Positions 1-9,799 of a stretch of 64,000 nt of DNA are shown piece by piece. The notes under the pieces were generated by a model. It was given only the letters and a program-made list of their open reading frames with translations. It was not told where the DNA came from and searched no databases. The stretch is from positions 868,001-932,000 of the forward strand of contig NZ_BMNN01000001.1 of the NCBI RefSeq assembly GCF_014646575.1, in the 5' to 3' direction. Source of the stretch: Halopseudomonas pertucinogena (GTDB lineage: Bacteria > Pseudomonadota > Gammaproteobacteria > Pseudomonadales > Pseudomonadaceae). The number at the start of each line of letters is the position of its first letter. Within the stretch, counting starts at the first letter, position 1. The position numbers and the translations under genes were made by a program.

Positions 1-288
1 CGTGCCGCCGGCCTGACGCTGGATGAAGCCAGCCAGCAGGTGTCCGGCCCCGGACTGGATAACGTGCAACTGTCCGCCAGCGAGTTCCGCATGCTGCGCT
101 GCTTCATGCTGCATGCCGGTCAGCTGGTTTCCAAGGCCCGGCTGGCTGAGCACCTGTACGACAACGAAGCCGAGCGCGACTCCAACGTCATCGAGGTACA
201 GATCAATCATCTGCGACGCAAGCTGGGCAGGCAGGCCATTGAAACCCGCCGGGGCCAGGGCTACGTGCTGGTCGGGCTGCCTGAATGA
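1..288 (+). CDS. OmpR/PhoB-family response regulator, C-terminal part (truncated by window edge)
   Basis: The reading frame is open from base 1, so the receiver domain and the true start lie upstream of the window. The visible part is a winged-helix effector domain of the OmpR/PhoB family: the LSASEFRML segment opens the domain, [15 protein letters not shown] is the recognition-helix region, and RRGQGYVL forms the wing hairpin. It would bind DNA as a dimer after phosphorylation by its partner kinase. Its stop overlaps the start of the following kinase gene by 4 bp (ATGA), the usual translational coupling of a two-component pair. The regulon cannot be told from this fragment. Confidence 0.93.
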   Translation, partial: RAAGLTLDEASQQVSGPGLDNVQLSASEFRMLRCFMLHAGQLVSKARLAEHLYDNEAERDSNVIEVQINHLRRKLGRQAIETRRGQGYVLVGLPE

Positions 289-1613
289 GGTCCATCAGCC
301 GCCAGCTGGGCAGCGGTCTGCTGCTGGTGATGCTGATCACGGTGCTGCTGGTCGGGCAGGGGGCCGTCTGGCTTTTTGATCGGGCACTGCGCGATTACCT
401 GGGCAGCGACCTGCAGCGCGAGAGCGATGCCCTTCTGGTGGCCATGACTCCCACTCCCGGCGGGCTGATGCTGGACACGACGCGGATCGGCCCTGACTAT
501 CTGCGGCCGTTCTCCGGCCGCTATTTCATTATCGAAAGCCACCACCAGCGCTGGCGCTCCCGCTCCCTGTGGGACGAGCGCCTGCCGGCGGTGAATGTGG
601 AGCAGCACAACAATCAGCTGGTGCCGGGCCCAGCCGGCCAGCAACTGCTGATGCGCTCGCAACATTTTCGTCGGGCGAGCCAGCCGGTGACCATCACCGT
701 GGCGCTGGACTATCAACCATTGCTGCTGGCATTCCAGCGTGCGCGCAACTGGTTGTGGGGGCTGGGTGGTATTGCCGTGCTGGTCAGCCTGCTGCTGCAA
801 CATGCGTTGCTGCGCCGAGGGCTTCGACCGCTGCGTGCGGTGCGTACCGAGCTGGCCGAGTGGCACGCCGGCAAGCGTCTGGAGCTCAGTGACAATGTCC
901 CGCTGGAACTGTCGCCGCTGGTGCGGGAGATCAACCATCTCGGCGCCCAGGTGGAGCAGATCATCCAGCGTTCGCGCAAGGGGCTGGGCGACTTCAGCCA
1001 CGCGCTGAAGACACCGCTGGCGGTAGCCGAGAGCCTGCTGAACCGGGACAGCCTGACGGCGGAAGACCGGGTGCAGCTCCAGCGCCAGTTGCAGGATATC
1101 CGCCGGCAACTGGAGCGGGCGTTGCAGCGCTCGCGCCTGGCGCCGGAAAGCCACAGTATCCAGCGTTTCGACCCGGCGGAGGATCTGCCCTGGCTGCTCG
1201 GCTCACTGCAACAGATACATGGTGCAGAGGTGGAAATCCTCCATCCGCCGCTGGCGATGGGCCGACCGTGGCCTTTCGAGCGTGAGGATATGCTCGAGCT
1301 GCTGGGTAATCTGCTCGACAACGCCTGCAAGTGGGCTGCAGGCCGGGTGCGCCTGGACTGGGTCTTGTTGCCAGACGCACTGCAGCTGCGCGTCGAGGAT
1401 GACGGGCCGGGGATCAGCGAGCAGGACCGCCAGCAGGTACTCGGGCGCGGTACACGGCTGGATGAAAGCGTGGCCGGCCATGGCCTGGGGCTGGCAATTG
1501 TCGGTGATCTGGTGGACGTCTATGGAGGGAGCCTGGAGCTGCTGGAGAGCGACCTGGGTGGGTTGGCGGTGCAGGTGACGCTGCCGGTGGCACGCCGGCA
1601 ACCGATAGACTGA
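285..1613 (+). CDS. Sensor histidine kinase of a two-component system
   Basis: Membrane-bound kinase of 442 aa. TM1 lies at about residues 9-32, a periplasmic sensor at about 33-150, TM2 at about 155-173, then a HAMP-like linker. The H-box is [10 protein letters not shown] with phospho-acceptor H239, the N-box is [10 protein letters not shown] with N346, the G1 box is DDGPGI (372-377) and the G2 box is GHGLGLAIV (398-406). The PhoQ-like H-box (SHALKTPL) and the small periplasmic domain resemble kinases that sense cations or envelope stress, but the signal cannot be read from sequence. It overlaps the preceding response regulator by 4 bp and forms a pair with it. Confidence 0.92.
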   Translation: MRSISRQLGSGLLLVMLITVLLVGQGAVWLFDRALRDYLGSDLQRESDALLVAMTPTPGGLMLDTTRIGPDYLRPFSGRYFIIESHHQRWRSRSLWDERLPAVNVEQHNNQLVPGPAGQQLLMRSQHFRRASQPVTITVALDYQPLLLAFQRARNWLWGLGGIAVLVSLLLQHALLRRGLRPLRAVRTELAEWHAGKRLELSDNVPLELSPLVREINHLGAQVEQIIQRSRKGLGDFSHALKTPLAVAESLLNRDSLTAEDRVQLQRQLQDIRRQLERALQRSRLAPESHSIQRFDPAEDLPWLLGSLQQIHGAEVEILHPPLAMGRPWPFEREDMLELLGNLLDNACKWAAGRVRLDWVLLPDALQLRVEDDGPGISEQDRQQVLGRGTRLDESVAGHGLGLAIVGDLVDVYGGSLELLESDLGGLAVQVTLPVARRQPID

Positions 1614-1625
1614 TGTCTGGGCGGA

Positions 1626-1647
1626 GCAGGGCGCGGCAGCGCCCTGC
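1626..1647. terminator. Hairpin between convergent genes, candidate bidirectional terminator
   Basis: A perfect 9-bp GC stem (GCAGGGCGC / GCGCCCTGC) with a 4-nt loop lies in the short gap between the convergent kinase and antiporter genes. No clear T-tract follows, so intrinsic termination is a guess from position and symmetry. Confidence 0.45.
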
Positions 1648-1658
1648 CCAGGCCGGGA

Positions 1659-2981
1659 TCAGAGGACCATTGCCGCGACCCAGCCAAAGGCGATCAATGG
1701 CAGGTTGTAGTGCAGAAAAGTCGGCACCACGGTGTCCCAGATGTGGTTGTGCTGACCGTCAACGTTCAGACCGGCGGTCGGGCCCAGTGTCGAGTCGGAA
1801 GCAGGCGAGCCGGCATCGCCCAGCGCGGCAGCGGTGCCTACCAGCGAGACGATGGCCAGCGGACTGAAACCCAGCTGCATGGCCAGCGGCACATAGATGG
1901 CAGCGATGATCGGCACTGTCGAGAAGGAGGAGCCGATGCCCAGGGTGATCACCAGGCCGACGACCAGCATCAGCAGGGCCGCCAGCGCCTTGTTGTGGCC
2001 TATGTATTCGGCCGAAGTCTGAACCATGCTTTCGATGTGCCCGGTGGCCTGCATGACCGAGGCGAAGCCGTTGGCGGCAATCATGATGAAACCTATCATC
2101 GCCATCATCTTCATGCCCTCGGTGAACAGGTCGTCCGCCTCGCGCCAGCGCACCACCCCGGAAAGGGAAAATACGATGAAACCGGCCAGGGCGCCCATGA
2201 TCATCGAGTTCAACCACAGCTGAATGGTGAAGGCAGCCACAATTGCCACCAGCGCTACCAGCAATGTCCTGGGCGTGTACCTGACCTTCTCGGAGGCTTC
2301 GCGATCAGGGGCGGCCTTGGCCGGAGCGTAATTGCGGCCTCTGCGGTAACTGAAGAATGCCACGATCAGGCCGCACAGCATGCCCAGGGCCGGCAGCGCC
2401 ATGGCCTGCATGACGCTGATACCGGTGGTGTCGAGGCCGCCGTCGCGCACGTTCGCCAGCAGGATGTCATTGAGAAAGATCGCTCCGAAACCCACCGGCA
2501 GGAACATATACGGGGTGATCAGGCCGAAGGTCAGGATGCAGGCAGCCAGCCGGCGATCCAGTTGCAGCCTGTTCATGACGAACAGCAACGGTGGGATCAG
2601 CAGCGGAATGAAGGCGATGTGGATCGGAAGGATATTCTGTGATGCCATGGCCGCCACCAGCAGCATGCCGAGCAGCACCAGACGCAATCTGCCGGTATTG
2701 CCGTTGCCACCGCTGTCGATCATGCGCAGGGCGCGATCCGTCAGGGCATGAGCGGTGCCCGACTTGGCGATGGCCACGGCGAAGGCGCCGAGCAGGGCAT
2801 AACTCAGGGCAACGGTGGCGCCCTTGCCCAGACCGTCCTGGAAGGCCTGCAGGGTGGCATCCAGGGTCAGGCCGCCGAGCAGCCCTCCGGTCACCGCGCC
2901 AATGATCAGCGCCACCACCACGTGCACACGGCACAGGCTGAGAACAAGCATTACTGCAACTGCAACGACCACTGCATTCAT
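1659..2981 (-). CDS. Na+/H+ antiporter family permease (YuiF-like)
   Basis: Polytopic inner-membrane protein of 440 aa with about eleven hydrophobic segments. It resembles the Na+/H+ antiporter family (PF03553/PF13726 type) that also includes short-chain and amino-acid exchangers. Characteristic stretches are the glycine-rich [20 protein letters not shown] near the C-terminus and [16 protein letters not shown] in the ion-pathway region. The start was set at ATG 2981 because AGAGGAAG lies just upstream; the open frame reaches 3053, but that extension is not membrane-like. The gene stands alone, convergent with the kinase. The substrate (Na+/H+ or an organic solute) is inferred from the family. 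Confidence 0.82.
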   Translation of the reverse strand: MNAVVVAVAVMLVLSLCRVHVVVALIIGAVTGGLLGGLTLDATLQAFQDGLGKGATVALSYALLGAFAVAIAKSGTAHALTDRALRMIDSGGNGNTGRLRLVLLGMLLVAAMASQNILPIHIAFIPLLIPPLLFVMNRLQLDRRLAACILTFGLITPYMFLPVGFGAIFLNDILLANVRDGGLDTTGISVMQAMALPALGMLCGLIVAFFSYRRGRNYAPAKAAPDREASEKVRYTPRTLLVALVAIVAAFTIQLWLNSMIMGALAGFIVFSLSGVVRWREADDLFTEGMKMMAMIGFIMIAANGFASVMQATGHIESMVQTSAEYIGHNKALAALLMLVVGLVITLGIGSSFSTVPIIAAIYVPLAMQLGFSPLAIVSLVGTAAALGDAGSPASDSTLGPTAGLNVDGQHNHIWDTVVPTFLHYNLPLIAFGWVAAMVL

Positions 2982-3125
2982 GGATGCTTCCTCTGAAAAA
3001 ATCGGCTGCAAGGATACCCGAGCGGGCAATAACGATCCATTCGCAACTGGCAAACTGACCGTTGCCGGTATCTTTCCGGCGACAATCTTGCATAATCAGC
3101 TGATTCCAACCCTGGAGATATTGAT

Positions 3126-4292
3126 GTGATCGAAGGACAGCCGCTACCCCACTACCAACCCCTGATCGATACCGCGACGGGGCGCATTGCCGGTTACGAA
3201 GCGTTCGCGCGACTGCGCCGGGACAATGGCGAGGTGGTCAGTGCCGGCCCGCTGTTCAACAGTACCGACGTCGAGCAGCACGAGCTGTTGCAGCTTGATC
3301 GCACCGTAAGGCGCCTTGCGCTGGAGCACTTCCAGGCCACGCCGGCCGGTTTTCTCAGCCTGAACATCTCGCCGAAATGGCTGGCGCAGGTCAGTCTGGA
3401 GGCGCCGTTGCCCAGCCTCAGCCTGCTGGAAGAAGTCGGTCTGCCTGCCGAGCAGGTGGTTTTCGAGATCGCCGGCCTGGAAGGGGACCCGGATCGTTTG
3501 AAGGAGGTAGTGGCGCGCTATCACGAGGCGGGTATCCGGGTAGCGGTGGACGACTTCGGTACCGGTTATTCCATGCTCGACCAGGTCATCGCCCTGGAAC
3601 CGGACTTTCTCAAGCTGGATATCCAGTTGTTGCACAGCGCGACCGGCGGCAGCCGCAACAGCTCCGACTTCGTCAAGTCCCTGGCGCTGGTCGCGGAAAA
3701 GAGCGGTTGCTGGATCATCGCCGAGGGTGTGGAGACCGAAGAACACCTGCATTTCGCACTGGATTGCGGCGCACGCTACGTCCAGGGTTACCTCTTTGGT
3801 GCAGCCCAGGAGAGCTTTGTGCCGGAAGATACCTTCCAGCCGCTGTTCTCCCACCTGCGCGATCAGTACGTGCAGAGCAAGCTGGCCGAGCGCGGTCGAC
3901 TGCGCGAGTTGCGCCTGTCGTTGTCGGGCCTGTTCCGTGAACTGCGCGAGTGGCTGGACCGCGGCGGCAAGCCCGAACAGCTGCGTGCGCCGGCACAGTA
4001 TCCCTGGCTGCTGCGCTTCTTCCTGTGCGACGCCTACGGCACGCAGATTTCACCGAACTACGAATGGACCGGCGAGTGGTGGCAGCAGGACCCGCGGTAT
4101 CTGGATCACAACTGGTCGTGGCGCCCCTATTTCTACCGGATCCTGGCTGCGTCCGGAGAGGACAGGGTGATTCTCTCCAACCGCTACCGGGATGCCAGCA
4201 GCAACCGCCAGTGCATGACGTCGGGTCTGTTCATTGACGACGGTCGGCACCTGTTGCTGGTGGACATCGATGTAGGTCGCCTCAGACCCTGA
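3126..4292 (+). CDS. EAL-domain cyclic-di-GMP phosphodiesterase with C-terminal YkuI_C-like sensory domain
   Basis: Soluble protein of 388 aa. The EAL domain (about residues 5-245) keeps the metal and catalytic set: E25 (in EAF, replacing EAL), N80, E114, D142-D143 in DDFGTGYS, K163, E200 and E203. It is therefore probably an active phosphodiesterase that hydrolyses c-di-GMP. Residues about 265-388 resemble the PAS/Cache-like domain found after EAL in YkuI-type proteins. No membrane segment is seen, so this is likely a cytosolic sensor. GTG is the start, because the overlapping ATG two bases upstream meets an immediate stop. A GGAGA motif precedes it. The 3' end overlaps the convergent chemoreceptor gene by 11 bp. 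Confidence 0.88.
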   Translation: MIEGQPLPHYQPLIDTATGRIAGYEAFARLRRDNGEVVSAGPLFNSTDVEQHELLQLDRTVRRLALEHFQATPAGFLSLNISPKWLAQVSLEAPLPSLSLLEEVGLPAEQVVFEIAGLEGDPDRLKEVVARYHEAGIRVAVDDFGTGYSMLDQVIALEPDFLKLDIQLLHSATGGSRNSSDFVKSLALVAEKSGCWIIAEGVETEEHLHFALDCGARYVQGYLFGAAQESFVPEDTFQPLFSHLRDQYVQSKLAERGRLRELRLSLSGLFRELREWLDRGGKPEQLRAPAQYPWLLRFFLCDAYGTQISPNYEWTGEWWQQDPRYLDHNWSWRPYFYRILAASGEDRVILSNRYRDASSNRQCMTSGLFIDDGRHLLLVDIDVGRLRP

Positions 4293-5928
4293 AGCGTGCG
4301 AGCAGGGTGCTGATCTGCTCGCCGATCCGTGCCAGATGCTGACTGGCCTGGGCTGTTTCCCGGGCGCCGTCGGTGGTCTCCCGTGCCAGCTCCGCCGCTT
4401 CGGTCACGTTGCGGTTCACATCCTCCACCACGGTGGACTGCTGGGTGGTAGCACTTGCGATCGAGGCGTTGAGCGCCACCAGCTGCTGCATCGACTGGGC
4501 AATCTGCTCAAGGGCCTGGCCGGCCGCATTGACCTGCTCCACGCTCTGCTCCGAATAGCGGCTGCTCTCATGGATCACCTGCACCGCCGACTGGGTGTTG
4601 TTCTGCAGGCGGGTGATCATGTCGTGAATTTCCTCGGTGGACTTCTGGGTGCGCTGGGCCAGGTTGCGTACCTCATCCGCCACCACTGCGAAGCCCCGTC
4701 CCATCTCGCCTGCACGGGCGGCTTCAATGGCGGCGTTGAGCGCCAGCAGGTTGGTCTGCTCGGCGATGGCGCGTATCACGTCCAGTACGGTGGCGATCTC
4801 ATCCGCGTCGGAGGAGAGCGTCTGCATATGGCCGACGGCGGTGCTTACGCTGGCGGAGAGGCGGTTGATCTGTTCTATGGTTTTGTCCACCTGCAGGCGG
4901 CCGTACTCGGCGCCTTCATTGGCGCTTTCCACCTCCTGGGCTGCCGCGTTGGCATTCTGGGCAACGTCCTGCACCCCGTAGGTGATCTCGTTGACGGCAG
5001 TGGCCATCAGCTCCATGCGCTCGGACTGCCGGGTCATGCCAGCCAGTGAGGCGTTGCTGATCTGGTCCAGCTGATGGCTGGCGCTGATCATCTGATTGGC
5101 GCCATCCCCGAGCTGGCCAACCAGCTTGCGAAGGGTGTCGGTGAAGGTATTGAAGTGCTGCGCCAGCAGGGACAGCTCGTCCCGGCCATTGCCGTCCAGT
5201 GTGCGGGTCAGGTCACCCTCGCCATTGGCAATGTCGCCCATTGCCTGGACCACCGTGTTCAGCGGCTGGGTGATGCTGCGGCCGATGACATAGATGAGCG
5301 CCAGCATGGCCAGCACAATGATGGCTACCGTGGCAAGGGCGCTGATCATCTGGCTGTGGAAGCGCTCTTCCATCTCGGTGAGATAGGTGCCGGTACCGAT
5401 CATGTAATCCCACGGCTTGAAATGGGTAAAGGCCGCCAGGCGCTGCACGGGTTCGTCGACACCGATCTCTCCACCAGGCTTGACCCAGGCGTACTGGAAG
5501 TGACCGGTGTCCTGGAGGCGTGCCATATCGACCATTTCCTTGATCAGATTCACCGTGCCGGGCCTGTGCAGCGTGCTCAGATCCTTTCCTTCGGTCTCGG
5601 GAGCAAAGGGGTGCATGAGCATGACGTAGTTCATGTCATTGACCCAGAAGTACTCGTTGCCGTCGTAACGCAGCTGACGCAGCATGGCCAGGGCCTGACT
5701 GCGGGCTTCCTCGGGAGTGAGTTCGCCGCTGAGTTCCCTGGCATGGTAAGCGGCCATCAGGCTGCGGGCGGTCTCCGCAAGGTGGGTGGCCTTGGTGATC
5801 TCCGCCGTGTGGACTTCCTTGCGGAGATGGTTGAGGGACAGGAAAGTCAGTATCAGCAAACTGGCAAGGGCTACCACCAGAATCAGCCACAGGCGCTGGG
5901 TAATCCGCATTCGGCGCAGGAAATCCAT
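4282..5928 (-). CDS. Methyl-accepting chemotaxis protein with single Cache sensor
   Basis: Chemoreceptor of 548 aa. TM1 is at about residues 12-32. The periplasmic Cache_2-type ligand domain has the motif [21 protein letters not shown]2 at about 188-210 is followed by a HAMP domain. The cytoplasmic signalling hairpin has a tip containing [19 protein letters not shown] and [15 protein letters not shown], the part that binds CheW and CheA. Single-Cache domains of this type often bind small carboxylates; the ligand here is unknown. ATG 5928 is preceded by GGAGACG; the upstream in-frame extension is not receptor-like. Its 3' end overlaps the convergent EAL gene, so a chemotaxis gene and a c-di-GMP gene share a tail. 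Confidence 0.93.
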   Translation of the reverse strand: MDFLRRMRITQRLWLILVVALASLLILTFLSLNHLRKEVHTAEITKATHLAETARSLMAAYHARELSGELTPEEARSQALAMLRQLRYDGNEYFWVNDMNYVMLMHPFAPETEGKDLSTLHRPGTVNLIKEMVDMARLQDTGHFQYAWVKPGGEIGVDEPVQRLAAFTHFKPWDYMIGTGTYLTEMEERFHSQMISALATVAIIVLAMLALIYVIGRSITQPLNTVVQAMGDIANGEGDLTRTLDGNGRDELSLLAQHFNTFTDTLRKLVGQLGDGANQMISASHQLDQISNASLAGMTRQSERMELMATAVNEITYGVQDVAQNANAAAQEVESANEGAEYGRLQVDKTIEQINRLSASVSTAVGHMQTLSSDADEIATVLDVIRAIAEQTNLLALNAAIEAARAGEMGRGFAVVADEVRNLAQRTQKSTEEIHDMITRLQNNTQSAVQVIHESSRYSEQSVEQVNAAGQALEQIAQSMQQLVALNASIASATTQQSTVVEDVNRNVTEAAELARETTDGARETAQASQHLARIGEQISTLLARFRV

Positions 5929-6134
5929 TTTCGTCTCCACTTTTTCTTCTTGATAACTGCGATCGGCTACTGACGATCTACCTGCAGCCTTATCGGCAGC
6001 AAACGCCCATACTGAAGCCTTTTTTGCGCCTTTCGCCTGCCCGAAGGGCGTGCTACATTGCCGCCGCGCGGCGCCACAGGGCACTTTCCGCGGATGGTCC
6101 GGTCTATCTGTCTGTTTCAAACGGGATATTTTTT

Positions 6135-6827
6135 ATGCAGTTATCTTTCAAAAGCCTTTCCCTTGCTGCCCTGCTGGGGCTGTCCGCCACGCCCCTGGTC
6201 GCCCTGGCCGGGACCCCGGAACCCGCCGAGCCGCCTGCCGATGCGGTATTGACCGAAGATGTCGAAGGGAAGGTGATCGTCGGCTGGATCGAGAAGGCGC
6301 TGATCCTGCCGGAGCAGACTGCCGTGAAGGTCAAGGTCGATTCCGGCGCCTTGACCTCGTCCATGCACGCCACCAACCTGGAGCGCTTCAAGCGTGACGG
6401 CAAGCGCTGGGTGCGTTATGACGTTGACGTCAAGGATGCCGATACCGGCGAGAACGTGACGATGAAGTTCGAGCGCCCGCTGTATCGTCAGATCACGGTG
6501 CGGGGCGCCGGTGGCGAGGATCACCGCCCGGTGGTCAAGATGCGCCTGTGCATCGGCAACCGTGTCTACGAGGAGCAGTTCTCCCTGCGTGACCGCAGCG
6601 ACATGACCTATCCGGTTCTGCTGGGGCGCCGTACCATCGAGCATATCGGGCTGATCGACGTATCCAGTACCTTCCTGCTGCCGCTGGAATGCCCGGAGCA
6701 GGCCAGTGACGAGGAGCGCAGCCGACAGCAGCAGATGCAGCAGGACGCCACCCTGGTGGACGACAGCCGGATGGATGAGGCGTCCGAGCCGGAGGAAGAA
6801 GATGACGAGCAGGAGGGCGGCGAGTAA
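6135..6827 (+). CDS. Retropepsin-like periplasmic aspartic protease (PF05618 'ATP-dependent zinc protease' family)
   Basis: Exported protein of 230 aa with a signal peptide (residues 1-26, cleavage near ALA-G). The core has the aspartic-protease-like signature VDSGALTSS with D69-S70-G71 and a later PVLLGRRTI segment. These match the COG4067/RimK-associated family, now understood as retropepsin-like (RloA type in Pseudomonas); the old zinc-protease label is misleading. Residues from about 200 to the end form a highly acidic tail (EPEEEDDEQEGGE). It lies alone, upstream of the convergent chrA. It probably acts in the periplasm, perhaps on outer-membrane or surface proteins; this is inference. 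Confidence 0.8.
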   Translation: MQLSFKSLSLAALLGLSATPLVALAGTPEPAEPPADAVLTEDVEGKVIVGWIEKALILPEQTAVKVKVDSGALTSSMHATNLERFKRDGKRWVRYDVDVKDADTGENVTMKFERPLYRQITVRGAGGEDHRPVVKMRLCIGNRVYEEQFSLRDRSDMTYPVLLGRRTIEHIGLIDVSSTFLLPLECPEQASDEERSRQQQMQQDATLVDDSRMDEASEPEEEDDEQEGGE

Positions 6828-6830
6828 GGT

Positions 6831-8030
6831 CTACGCCAGCAACCACCCTGCCGCCGCCGTGGCCGTCACCACCAGCCACGGCGGCAGCTTCCAGAACATC
6901 AGCGCCACCAGTGCCGCCAGCGCCAGGGCAAAATCGCCGGGCCCGCGGATGGCCGTGACCCACATCGGCTGATACAACGCCGCCAGCAGCAACCCCACCA
7001 CTGCCGCATTCACCCCGGCCAGCGCCGCCTGAACCCGCAGCTCATGCCGCAAGCGCTCCCAGAAAGGCAGTACCCCGATCACCAGCAGGAATGAAGGCAG
7101 AAAGATCACCACCAGGCACAGCAATCCGTTGAGCCAGCCGGGAAGCCCGGTATCCATCGCCGCGCCGAGAAAGGCGGCAAAGGTGAACAGCGGCCCCGGT
7201 ACCGCCTGGGTAGCGCCGTAACCGGCGAGGAAGGTATCCACATCCATCCATCCGGCGTCGACCGTCTCCGCCTGCAGCAGCGGCAGTACCACATGGCCAC
7301 CGCCGAACACCAGCGCCCCCACCCGGTAGAAGCTGTCGGTCAGGGCAACCAGCCCGCCGGGAAACAGGACCGCCAGCATGGGAAGACCCGCCAGCAGGGC
7401 GGTGAAAAGGAGCAGGGCGAAGGTGCCTGTGCGGCGGCTGACCGGCACTGAGAATCGGTCAGGCTGCGGGTCCGCCACAGGTCTGAACAGCATGAGTCCG
7501 ACCAGACCGCCGGCCACCAGCACCAGCAACTGGCTCCAGATGCCGGTCAGCATCAGCACCGCTATCGTCGCAGCGGCCATGATGGTCACACGCTGCCGAT
7601 CCGGGCACAGACTGCGGGCCATACCCCAGATGGCCTGGGCCACGACCGCCACCGCGACAATCTTCAATCCCTGGAGCACTCCGGGTGCAGGGCTGCCCTG
7701 GGAGATCAGCAGGCCGGCGAACAGAATGAGGGCAATGGCCGAGGGCAGGGTGAAACCGAGCCAGGCCGCCAGCGCACCCGCGTAGCCGGCACGGGTCAGC
7801 CCCAGCGCGATGCCGACCTGGCTGCTGCTGGGTCCGGGCAGGAACTGGCAGAGGGCGACCAGGTCCGCATAACCGCGCTCCGACAGCCACTGGCGGCGGA
7901 CCACGAACTCGTCACGGAAATAGCCGAGGTGGGCGATGGGCCCACCAAAGGAGGTCAGGCCGAGCCGGAGAAAGATGAGAAAAACCGACCAGGGACTGTG
8001 ATCGGCGACCGGTCGGGCAGGAGCCTTCAC
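6831..8030 (-). CDS. chrA: Chromate transporter, ChrA family
   Basis: Membrane protein of 399 aa, the length of a long-chain CHR protein with two homologous halves. The N-half carries LGLTSFGGPIAHLGYFRDEF and ALCQFLPGPSSSQVGIALG; the C-half repeats the theme as YRVGALVFGGGHVVLPLL and GYGATQAVPGPLFTFAAFLG. Both are CHR-domain signatures. Family members export chromate using the membrane potential; homologues without nearby chrB, as here, may serve other oxyanions. The start codon is GTG, 13 bases after the end of the DUF2058 gene on the same strand, with a poor ribosome site, so coupling to that gene is likely. Confidence 0.92.
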   Translation of the reverse strand: MKAPARPVADHSPWSVFLIFLRLGLTSFGGPIAHLGYFRDEFVVRRQWLSERGYADLVALCQFLPGPSSSQVGIALGLTRAGYAGALAAWLGFTLPSAIALILFAGLLISQGSPAPGVLQGLKIVAVAVVAQAIWGMARSLCPDRQRVTIMAAATIAVLMLTGIWSQLLVLVAGGLVGLMLFRPVADPQPDRFSVPVSRRTGTFALLLFTALLAGLPMLAVLFPGGLVALTDSFYRVGALVFGGGHVVLPLLQAETVDAGWMDVDTFLAGYGATQAVPGPLFTFAAFLGAAMDTGLPGWLNGLLCLVVIFLPSFLLVIGVLPFWERLRHELRVQAALAGVNAAVVGLLLAALYQPMWVTAIRGPGDFALALAALVALMFWKLPPWLVVTATAAAGWLLA

Positions 8031-8043
8031 GAGAGTCGGCCTG

Positions 8044-8574
8044 TCACCACATCAGGTCGTCGGGAATCTTGTAGGCTGCGTAGGGATCATCCTCGTCCGG
8101 CTGTTCCGCCTCGACCCTGGCGATGATCACCGGCCAGTGGGGCGCGCGCTCCATGACCTTCTCGGCTGCGTCAAGGGGGATGACCTGAAACTTGCCGGAC
8201 AGGCGGACGATGGCCAGTTTGCCGCGGCTGAGCCTGTCGAACTGCTCGTCGGTGACATGGATCTTCTTGATCTTGTTCTTCACCACGAACTGGTAAGCGG
8301 TCTCGCCGCTGCTGCGGTCCAGCACCGCCTGCTCGATGATCTGCCTGGCCTGGGCCTCACGCTCCTTGCGCGCCGCCTCTTCCTGACGCTGCAGGTTCAG
8401 CTGGCGATCACGCTCGGCCTTCTCGGCGCGGGCCTTCTCCACCGCTGCGGCGGTGTCATGCACCTTCTCAGGCGCATTTTTAGCCGCCTTCTTCTTGGCG
8501 CGCTGGGCCTGTTTGATTTTCTTTTCATCGACCAGACCAGCCTTGAGCAACTGGGCTTGCAGTGAATTGATCAT
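8044..8574 (-). CDS. DUF2058 family protein (YaiL-like)
   Basis: Cytosolic protein of 176 aa. Residues 1-110 are lysine-, glutamate- and arginine-rich helix with coiled-coil character; a compact conserved C-terminal domain follows (YQFVVKNKIKKIHV, LAIVRLSGKFQVIPLDAAEKV). This is the DUF2058/YaiL family of gamma-proteobacteria, which has been called a nucleoprotein or polynucleotide-associated enzyme regulator without firm evidence. It is probably co-transcribed with chrA, although the functions need not be linked. Confidence 0.85.
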   Translation of the reverse strand: MINSLQAQLLKAGLVDEKKIKQAQRAKKKAAKNAPEKVHDTAAAVEKARAEKAERDRQLNLQRQEEAARKEREAQARQIIEQAVLDRSSGETAYQFVVKNKIKKIHVTDEQFDRLSRGKLAIVRLSGKFQVIPLDAAEKVMERAPHWPVIIARVEAEQPDEDDPYAAYKIPDDLMW

Positions 8575-8665
8575 GCGTTCGAGCTACCTGTGACAGCGGG
8601 AAAGTGAGAGCGCATTCTAGGGGTTCCGGGGTGACAGGGACAACCTCGGCGGCAGGCATGCCGCC

Positions 8666-8836
8666 TCAGCGGTCGCGCCCGCGCTCCTGAGCCTCCAGTT
8701 CCGCCTGCCGCTGCTTGATCTTCTTCATCTGCTCCTCACCGATGGGCATTTTGTTGGCGGTCTTGCGCAGCATGTACAGGCCGCCGATGACGGTGGCGAT
8801 GATCACCAGAACGAAAATCCAGCCGATGGTAGACAT
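8666..8836 (-). CDS. DUF2897 family small membrane protein
   Basis: Translating the minus strand from ATG 8836 gives a 56-aa protein: MSTIGWIFVLVIIATVIGG, then a charged tail ending QRQAELEAQERGRDR. One N-terminal TM helix (about residues 5-22) with a lysine-rich cytosolic tail matches the DUF2897 family, conserved in Pseudomonas and relatives. GGAGAAAC lies just upstream of the start. The function is unknown. It lies just after the tRNA-Asp promoter region, on the opposite strand. Confidence 0.8.
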   Translation of the reverse strand: MSTIGWIFVLVIIATVIGGLYMLRKTANKMPIGEEQMKKIKQRQAELEAQERGRDR

Positions 8837-8928
8837 GATGTTTCTCCCCAGACATGAGCTTCACTGGCAAGAATGGCTCAACTCTGCCGCGATGGCGAAT
8901 AATCCACTCTGCAGTTGAACGGACCGGC

Positions 8929-8956
8929 TTGACTTGCCCGGACGAACGTATACAAT
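8929..8956 (+). promoter_or_regulatory. Sigma-70 promoter of tRNA-Asp
   Basis: TTGACT (8929-8934) and TACAAT (8951-8956) are separated by 16 bp, with a GC-rich stretch (GCGCGCC) just after the -10. A GC-rich discriminator is typical of stringently controlled stable-RNA promoters. The tRNA begins about 38 bases downstream. Confidence 0.75.
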
Positions 8957-8994
8957 GCGCGCCTGCTTCGATGACAAGTTCATCGGACAGATGC

Positions 8995-9071
8995 GCAGCG
9001 GTAGTTCAGTTGGTTAGAATACCGGCCTGTCACGCCGGGGGTCGCGGGTTCGAGTCCCGTCCGCTGCGCCA
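8995..9071 (+). tRNA. tRNA-Asp (anticodon GTC)
   Basis: A 77-nt cloverleaf. The 7-bp acceptor stem GCAGCGG pairs with CCGCTGC. The D-arm contains TAGTTCAGTTGGTTAGA, the anticodon loop reads CCTGTCACG with anticodon GTC, the T-arm contains GGGTTCGAGTCCC, the discriminator is G, and CCA is encoded. It is a single tRNA with its own promoter and terminator. A toxin-antitoxin pair lies directly downstream, which fits tRNA 3' ends as insertion hot spots, but no duplicated tRNA fragment is visible. Confidence 0.97.
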
Positions 9072-9076
9072 TATCG

Positions 9077-9110
9077 AAAGCCCCTGTATCGAGAGATGCG
9101 GGGGCTTTTT
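9077..9110 (+). terminator. Rho-independent terminator of tRNA-Asp
   Basis: AAAGCCCC and GGGGCTTTTT form an A-flanked stem with a 16-nt loop and a run of five T residues, starting five bases after the tRNA. Confidence 0.85.
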
Positions 9111-9118
9111 CATTTCTG

Positions 9119-9799
9119 TCACGCCCTGAACTCTTCCACCTTCAGCACACTGATGATCCGCTGCTGGTGCCCGTTCCAGACATACTTGAAATGTCCCGCC
9201 TGAATCGGGACGGTGACGGCGGTAGGGCGCAGGGCGGCGATGCATTCGCCACCGGGATCACGCACGCTGCGGTAGAGCAGGCCGTGGCTGCCCTGTTTGC
9301 GCAGGCGCCTGGCTTCCTGCTGCGGGAAGCGGTAGGAGTCCGGGTCATGCAGCGCCGGATTGTCCCGCACGTCATGCATGGGCAGTGCGACGCGGTTGAC
9401 GTACTGACGCATGTTCAGCTCGGTGTCCGGCTCGCGGGTGGCGGCGAGAAACCGCTCCCGGTGAAAGACCGTTTCCGCAATGGCGGTTCCAAGGTCACGG
9501 GCGCCGTAATACACCCCGTAGGTGCCGTCGGTGAAGCGGCTGGGTATGCCGATATGGGTGAAGGCGGCCATCACCGGAGAGGAGCCTGGCCCACTGACGC
9601 GCTCGGCAGGGGGCACCCGCCACAGCTCGCCGGCTTCCTCCCGCAACCGATCATTGGTCAGGGCTTCTATCGCGTAGACAATTTCCAGCTCATCCGGGTC
9701 GGCCACGGACTCGAACAGATCGATCGGTGGAAAATGGCTGGGCACCAGACGATGCAGATGTGGCCAGTCCGGCAGCAGGGTGGGGTACTCGGTCTTCAA
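9119..9799 (-). CDS. RES-domain toxin (NAD+ phosphorylase type)
   Basis: Protein of 226 aa with a RES fold. The Arg-Tyr-Glu signature is seen at R88 (in PSRFTDG), Y98 (YGVYYGARD) and E109 (TAIAETVFH), with a C-terminal GLLYRSVRDPGG segment. RES toxins degrade NAD+ and arrest growth until neutralised by an Xre-type antitoxin. The antitoxin lies immediately upstream and overlaps by 4 bp (TTGA), which makes TTG the likely start. The next in-frame methionine would remove a third of the protein. Confidence 0.9.
   Translation of the reverse strand: MKTEYPTLLPDWPHLHRLVPSHFPPIDLFESVADPDELEIVYAIEALTNDRLREEAGELWRVPPAERVSGPGSSPVMAAFTHIGIPSRFTDGTYGVYYGARDLGTAIAETVFHRERFLAATREPDTELNMRQYVNRVALPMHDVRDNPALHDPDSYRFPQQEARRLRKQGSHGLLYRSVRDPGGECIAALRPTAVTVPIQAGHFKYVWNGHQQRIISVLKVEEFRA

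Noticed and set aside
6135-6827. Zinc protease function implied by the family's old name
   Set aside because: No HExxH metal motif is present; the DSGA signature points to a retropepsin-like aspartic fold.
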